NCBI GenBank assembly: GCA_030737835.1
Contig: CM060850.1
Location: 124,001 to 188,000 of the forward strand
Origin: Acorus gramineus
Taxonomy: Eukaryota > Streptophyta > Magnoliopsida > Acorales > Acoraceae
DNA: 64,000 nt
Direction: 5' to 3'
A program made the position numbers and the translations under genes. Within the stretch, counting starts at the first letter, position 1; every line of letters begins with the position of its first letter. The notes below the pieces were generated by a model, which did no database searches, was not told the origin of the DNA, and saw only the letters and a program-made list of their open reading frames with translations. Of this stretch, positions 57,801 to 64,000 are shown one piece after another.

Positions 57801-60800
57801 CTAATCCAAAGCAGCTTTCCTTCGTACAGTCATCGGCTTTGGTAACCCATCAAAGATCGGTCTCGCGATGACACCAGTTGACAGAGCCTGTAAATCAGAC
57901 TTCAAATTCCATCTACCAGTCGACCACAGCGATGGAACGTTGCTCTCTGAGTCCTGCAGGTTTGATGTGCTTGATGATTTTCGGACTGCAAGAAATCCAT
58001 CACCCAGGAGTGGGTCTCCTCCATTGACGCAACTTGTTTCAGCATCTGAAGAGAAACCAACCCGGTTTGCCATTTTGTTCCTCAACGCCAAGCCCTTCCC
58101 CGTCCTACCTGATGAAAATGTGCTGCCATTATCAGTCTTCATCAACTTTACTGGGGTGGGGGAATATAATTCACCATTCGTGATTTCATCGTTCAGTTTT
58201 CCATTTCCGATTTGGAACCCATTGACTAAGCTTCTGGACTTCGGATGACTGGCTTGCACTGGATCAGAAGCTGGTGATGACCTGGGCAGCAGATCATTGT
58301 CCAAGGATAAAGCCCTGCTAGTCTTGTAGACTGTCATTTCCGTGCCTTCCACAACTCCATTTTTGACGGGTGAGAGGCCATAGTATCCTTGCAAACTGCT
58401 CATGGCGGGAGTGACTTTTCGTGGTGGAGAGTTCAACTTAAGCGACGAGAATGAATCAAATACCTCAGTGTTAGATCTGCGGATGGGAGTATGGTCCATG
58501 TATCCATCTCTGCAATGAATTTGACCAAGATCTCAGCAATATGATTTTCATGAGCCTGCAAGTAAACTATGTATTCATGGAAGGAAAACCGAGATATTTT
58601 TAGTGGGTACTTTGCTCGCAAGCGAATGGCAAGCTAACAGTTAAACTGCCCAGAAGTTTCCCCATAGCTACTAGTGAGCATATTTTCATGATTGCGATTT
58701 TTTGTTAGCTGAGAAACTTATTATAGATAACTTCACATTATATATAAATAGTCTCTGCCAGCTGTTGTATGCAGATTGAACATTATAATTATATGAATTC
58801 TCACGTAATGAAATCGAGTTTGTACTTTATGCTAAAGCATGATTGTGCCTGAACACAATAACGTATGTTCAGGAAAAAGCATTTGCAGTTTTTTTTACTA
58901 CAGCACGAGCTTATGGTCTACTTCTGATTAAATAAATAAATAAACCAACCCATTGACGAGAGACTAAATCATAAATAAAAAAATAAAAAAACCCATCTTG
59001 AATAGTAAAGGAGATCTCGGGGAGGACATTATAAGATTCTACATCAACTAATCAAAAGATTGTTGAAACCTCTTACTAAAAGGATAGGACAGGAACAATG
59101 GTTTACAAAGCACTTGATTCAAACTTGTAAAGGTCCAAACTTGATTCAAACAGCTTCGAAGACAGATCATTGCTGCATGTTACCCCATTTATATTTTGAA
59201 AAAGCAGCCCCGAGACCTAATTTAAGCTGTATTCCTATGGGAGGGATGTGCGCATAACCATGTCTCCTTAAATTTCTGATTGGAATAACATAATTCTTAC
59301 ATGCAAGGTTGCTGCATCATAATGTAAGTGAGCAGAAGGCTAATTATTTGCAGATGAATAAGCAGATGAATGCAATATGTGGAACTTATGACATCCAAGG
59401 ATATACACCAAGCAAAAGTACAAATTAACCTCAAAATTGAAAAGTTAATTAAGCCAGACAAGAAGTATGAGAAAAAAATGTGAAAGAGCAAACTCAATGA
59501 ATGTTTCATACCCATATCATATGCAAATTAAAACAGAATGTCCAGTGAAAAAAAAGTATCGTAAAACCATGTAAAAAAAACTCCAATACAGCCATATAAA
59601 AGATCAGGAAGGAAAAGCATCATTATACCCATGGCCAGCAGAACCATTTGAGAGGATAGGAGATGGGGGATGCCTTCCTGGTAAAGGAATTCGCAGCGAT
59701 TTGTGTGCAAACATCTGAAGATCCGTCACCAACCCATTCATTCGTCTGATGTCTGCAATCTAAAACATCAACACACACAAAGAAAAGAAAAAAAAGCCAT
59801 TAAACCTGATAAGTGTATCATACTTTCCATAAAGAACAAAACTAAAACAGCCTCCCATGTGAGGCTCAACGTGTAACCATTAAAATTGGTAAAATCCATT
59901 CCACGGTCTAAAGATTTGCATTCAAGTGGCATTAGGATCAACAACAATCTCATATTTAAAAAGAGTTGTTATTTTTTCCTTGAAGATCCCCGCTGGACAA
60001 TATCGTGGTAAAGATACTAAAAAGACGAAACAATGATTGTGGGTATATAAAACATCCAACTCCACCATATAATTTGTACAATGACCCATCATTGACTTTG
60101 CCCAATGATGCTTGCCATCCTTATTGTCCTCCTACTAGGCTACTAGCCATATTGGAACTAAATGTTTATCAGGTATTCTTATACATGCACCTCTAAATCT
60201 TACATACAAATCATAAATATTTATCTGGTTCACCCTAAAAATCTTTCATTTCCTCTCCCCTAAAATATCTTACAATACTGATTATATTTTTCAACGAATG
60301 CCATAACATAATATACACTTTCTTCTACCCAGGATCCAACTCTGGTGTGTGATGATCACAAAACAAGCTTCAATCTCATTAGAACACCTCCCTTATGTAT
60401 CAAACTAAAGAATACCAATGCCCATTAAAAAAATCTCACCGCATCGCTCCACCAATTTACTTCCCATCTAATTGAACATAACATAATCTCCACCAAGGAC
60501 CCTTGGGCATTCCTTAAAGCACTCATATGCATTGTCAAATACAGTCAGATTCCCCTAAATTTTTTTTCTACATTTAATCCCATCAAACATTTATAAATAA
60601 AAATCATTCAGGATATACAATCACAAAAACAAAAAAAAAAACAAAAATCAATATTAAAATAGAAGAGAATTCACCTCCACGCCGTATTTGATGGCGACTC
60701 CGGCGAGGGTGTCCATCTTCGACACCCTGTGTTCTATGAAATTCCCTCCCCCCGATGACGACGGCGGTGGAGACGGCGGCGCCTCCGGGGAGGACGTATT

Positions 60801-60929
60801 GAGTATTCCATTCAAAGCCGAGGGCGTCGCCGTCGCCGACCCGCGGTCGGGTTCCGTCGCGCGTACGATGGCCGCATCATCGGAAAGCCAGTCGGGGCTC
60901 CGGATCCATCTCGTCTTCTCCATATGCAT
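57801..60929 (-). CDS. LysM domain-containing protein, three exons
   Basis: Exons 60929-60675, 59759-59629 and 58509-57801 join at GT-AG sites in phase; 1095 nt give 364 residues (a second ATG two codons later at 60923 is an equally possible start). Residues about 66-111 form one LysM motif (IEHRVSKMDTLAGVAIKYGV, then DIRRMNGLV, then LRIPLPG), split by intron 1. The rest is Ser/Pro-rich and probably unstructured, ending RPIFDGLPKPMTVRRKAALD. There is no signal peptide or membrane segment, so unlike LysM receptor kinases this is an intracellular protein of the plant LysM-only group (At5g08200/At5g23130-like). LysM folds bind N-acetylglucosamine polymers in other contexts; the role in this intracellular group is unknown. 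The N-terminal exon is GC-rich. Confidence 0.9.
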
Positions 60930-61322
60930 ATCACTCGGAGTTTCAATGCATCTAAAACTCCCGGAAATCGAGCGATCCCCACCACCTCCGCATCAGCAGA
61001 CCCCCCAAATTCACAAATCGAAGACGTTTTTTTTTATCGAGGCCGGTGAAATCGATCGATTGAAACCCTAAATCGCCCAAAAATACACAATATGGATTCA
61101 GGTCGCAATTTCTATCCCTCAAAAGAGACGCAATTTAGAGAGGGAGAATGAGAGATCTCTCTTATTTTCGCTAAGATTTTTTGGAGACTTATTAACAGCG
61201 GAATTTTTTTTATTGAATGACACGTGGAACTAAATGGCTGACGCGTTTTAATTTTTTTTTTTAATATATATAAAAGTTTCTGCTTTTGCCATGTGATTGT
61301 ATTCCCTATAAGGGCCTACACT
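60930..61322 (-). promoter_or_regulatory. Upstream region of the LysM gene
   Basis: This leader and promoter region is read on the minus strand. AAACCCTAA (plus strand, about 61064-61072) is a telo-box-type motif. A CT-rich/AG-rich stretch follows at 61135-61165. No defined TATA box is claimed. Confidence 0.4.
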
Positions 61323-61649
61323 CAAGGGGAGTTTTTTTTTTTGTTTTTTTTATTATTTTTAAATCTCTCGTACCTATAAAATTTAGTGATTGCATCACTC
61401 ACTTTTTTATATTATAGTTTAAATATTTAAATTTAAAAGGTATATTTTTTTATTAATCTTTAAAATGGACTTCTCATTAAATTGTTTGATTTTTTTATTA
61501 GTTTATGGGAGAGACTAAAAATGAACATATCATTTAAATCTAATGATTTAAATTATAATACGAAGAAGTAAGTGATCGATCAACAAATCATATAGTTTAT
61601 GGAGATTTCAAAATAAAAAATCTTTTTTTTTTATTTTGATGCCCTTGGT
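61323..61649. mobile_element. MITE, same family as 28902-29169
   Basis: The shared interior GGGA(G)GACTAAAAATGAACATATC, TTTAGTGATTGCATCACTCAC and AGTGATCGATCAACAAATCATA correspond to the inverted arms of the copy at 28902-29169. The ends are CAAGGGGAG and GATGCCCTTG, with long T runs. It is more diverged than the first copy. Confidence 0.7.
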
Positions 61650-61689
61650 GAGTATGCCACCGATACCTTTTCATGGCTAATGTAGCTGT

Positions 61690-61872
61690 TGAGTCCGGTT
61701 AAGAAGATTAGTAAAAGCACCACCCCTCGCTAGCGGGGTGATTGACTGCACCCGACCATGTCAAGATCCTGGATTTGATCCCGATCAACAACCCCTTGTG
61801 AAGAATACTTGCCTCTATTGGGATGGGTCATAAACCTTAAGATGTACCCGCTCCTGTCCAAAAAAAAAAAAG
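61690..61872 (+). mobile_element. tRNA-derived SINE
   Basis: The ~180-bp unit contains a B-box-like GGATTTGATCC at about 61772, an upstream tRNA-like AGCACCACCCCTCGCTAGCG hairpin and an A tail at 61859-61871. The body CAACAACCCCTTGTG and GGGATGGGTCATAAACC, and the end CCCGCTCCTGTCC, are SINE-like. The A box is degenerate. A MITE is inserted exactly at the end of the tail. Confidence 0.72.
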
Positions 61873-62268
61873 GGAATTAATTAAAAGTCTATGTGATCAC
61901 TCGTGATTTATTTTTAGGCCCTTGATTGCTTCAAAGTTTTTTTTAGGTTTCTAAAGCGGTGAAAAATTATCTTTAGATCATTGAAAACAGATGTCGTTAG
62001 TTTGTCTGTCAAAAATATTAAAAATGCCCCTCTATTAATATTTTGCGAAGGTTAACAATATACTGAGAAGTTTTAACAATATACTAAGATATTTAATAAT
62101 GTATTGGGGAGGGTTAACAGTGTATTGAAAAAATTTGTTGAGAGATATTTTCAGTATTTTTGATAAACACAGTAACAATATCCAGTTCCAGAGACTTAAA
62201 AATAATTTTTTCCCGTTCAGGAACCTAAAATTAATTCACGGGTGACCACAGGGACCTTAATTAATTTC
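61873..62268. mobile_element. MITE with ~55-bp terminal inverted repeats
   Basis: The left end GGGAATTAATTAAAAGTC ... TGTGATCACTCGTGA ... TTTTTAGG matches the complement of the right end (CCTAAAATTAATTCACGGGT GACCAC...). The interior has three or four copies of (T)TAACAATATACTGAG-like units at 62047-62130. It follows the SINE tail without a gap. It is non-coding. Confidence 0.85.
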
Positions 62269-64000
62269 TCATATAAAAAAAAAAGACTAGTGAAATATAT
62301 ACTCATATATAGAATGGTAAAAAGTCATTTTAATGGAAATAATATCTCTTTAATGAAAAAATTAAACTTGATGTTTGTGTCATTCACATGATAGTCTATA
62401 ATTTGATGAGTTTTAACACAATTGATCTCATCTTGACAAGGGTTGATGCTGTCCCGGGATACATCCTATTGAAAACGACTTGTAACAATACTTACATTTT
62501 CTTTAATTATAATATTTATAATTTATGAGAATTCAATGTTTTGCGATATCTTTACTACTATCCACATGTTGAAATGTTCAATATGAGACCGGTTACCTCA
62601 ATATATGTAACCTTTTAAATATTGATGCATTTTTAAATCATGGTTTGTTTGATTATTTTTACAAGATTAAAATTTATATATAAAAAAGACAATATGAAAT
62701 CTAAATTAATACAATAAAAAAGATTCTAACAATCTAATAGTCCATCATCCTAACAAAACTGTTCACTAACTAGTTATCTAAATTGATTATTTATAATAAA
62801 AATAAAAAATAAAAATGATCCTAAATTCAATCTGCATAAAAGATGAACCATCATTTTTTTTTTTTTTTTGGGAAAAAGTGCATTCTAAAAACAGTTCCAA
62901 CACTCTCTTTAACACTTATAGTTTGAATTTAAAAAAAAGATTATCCAACCTTTCTTTTTTCATAAAATGAGTCTTGGGTTCATGTTAGAAGTTGAAATCT
63001 GTCACATAAATTAACACATATATTTATAATTCATATGTTTGTGAAACAGAGGAACTCTTCACGTGTGATATCCGAAATAGTAGGTAAAAAAGAGTGAATG
63101 TGTATTGTCGGCTGTGAAGCTTAAAAACAACGATAATGAAAGTCAATGAATTTGACTTTGGATCTGTAGATGCGCTTGTCGAATACCAAGACAGACGAAT
63201 CTATATTACTCGGTCTTAACACACACACTAACCACCTTCTTCACGTTATTTTAATGTTTTTTTTTGGGTGAGATATTTTAATGTATTATTTAAATAACTT
63301 CAATCCTACAAGTAAAAACCTTTGTCAATCAAATAATACTATTTTAGAGTGAATGCTTTGATACAGTAACAGTAGACACCTCCTTTTGATGTTAATAATT
63401 AAAATAATTTAAATATGTTAAAGGTACTCCAGAAATGCAATGGCCAATGGATGAAATCTTGTATCTGAAAAGGTTAAAAAAAAAAAAAAAGGTTCTAAAG
63501 TCACTGAATTAAGCAAACCGTGTAGATATGCAATTAATCCACTTTTGAAAATATTTCAGCATTCAACTAATGTTTTCTGTGTTAAGCTTTTTAACCATAG
63601 TTTTGTTATGTATATGTCTTAAATCATGGTTTTGGAGTCATGAAAAATATTTTTCATGTTAGTGACAATATCTAATTTTGTATTATATGTGAGGGCATTA
63701 TGACCATATATTGTGTATATATATTCTTTTAGAAGATGTTTTCTCATACAACTGAGATGCCATAATTTGAGAGAAAGATATTCGTAGTTTTATCACATAT
63801 TTCATAAAGTATTAATAAGATTCTCTTCCCTCTGCATGGACGTAAGTAATATTTGCGTGAAACCAATAAAATCTCTTTTTGTGATTGTATATTTCTTTTC
63901 ATACTCCAATTCACAACATGATATTTTTCAACTGTTTGTGCGGTATTCATTAACAACCTAACAATTTAAAATTTACTAAAACAATGTTTTTGAAAGGGGG
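62269..64000. other. AT-rich intergenic DNA to the window end
   Basis: T runs lie near 62855-62869 and an A run near 63477-63490. The small frames present are AT-rich and unlike known proteins. No element ends or RNA genes were recognised. Confidence 0.4.

Noticed and set aside
1-64000. CRISPR arrays, operons, Shine-Dalgarno sites, tRNA and rRNA genes
   Set aside because: The window is plant nuclear DNA. The tandem arrays seen lack spacer-repeat structure, and no cloverleaf with both A and B boxes was found apart from the SINE.

Overview
This is nuclear DNA from a flowering plant. The protein genes are split by GT-AG introns, the intergenic DNA is very AT-rich, and all the mobile elements belong to plant families (copia-type LTR element, LINE, tRNA-derived SINE, MITEs, gene-capturing TIR element). 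The very GC-rich 5' coding half of the ClpP2 gene, and the GC-rich single-TM gene, make a monocot more likely than an eudicot; this is inference. No prokaryotic features and no CRISPR array were seen.

Six host genes can be read. From left to right they are: (1) a seven-exon HD-domain metal-dependent phosphohydrolase, minus strand, 2599-6291; (2) a two-exon single-pass membrane protein of unknown function, plus strand, 10938-12174; (3) an intronless mitochondrial ClpP2 protease subunit, plus strand, 23631-24335; (4) an intronless RING-H2 protein, minus strand, 30179-30979; (5) an eleven-exon HUA2-like PWWP/CID nuclear protein, plus strand, 37826-50416; (6) a three-exon LysM-domain protein, minus strand, 57801-60929. 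All exon joins given keep the reading frame and add up to whole codons. ClpP2, HUA2 and a LysM protein are, from memory, direct neighbours in Arabidopsis (At5g23130-At5g23150), so the right half of the window looks like an ancient conserved gene block stretched by transposons.

The space between the genes is accessory. 15.5-20.5 kb holds a small LTR element (15561-18062, 5-bp target duplication) whose interior carries the first half of a cyclophilin gene. Immediately beside it lies a broken fragment of the cell-division protease separase. 32.6-35.6 kb holds a pair of ~650-bp repeats in inverted orientation. 35.78-36.69 kb is a TIR element carrying the start of an LRR receptor-kinase gene. Three LINE 3' ends (27.2, 39.0 and 54.6 kb), a SINE (61.7 kb) and several MITE families are scattered about; one MITE is present as a single copy at 4.9 kb and as an inverted dimer inside HUA2 intron 2.

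The six genes do not form a pathway. No wholly new molecular system was found. The most unusual structures are the gene-capturing elements and the cluster of three captured or stranded gene pieces (cyclophilin, separase, LRR kinase).
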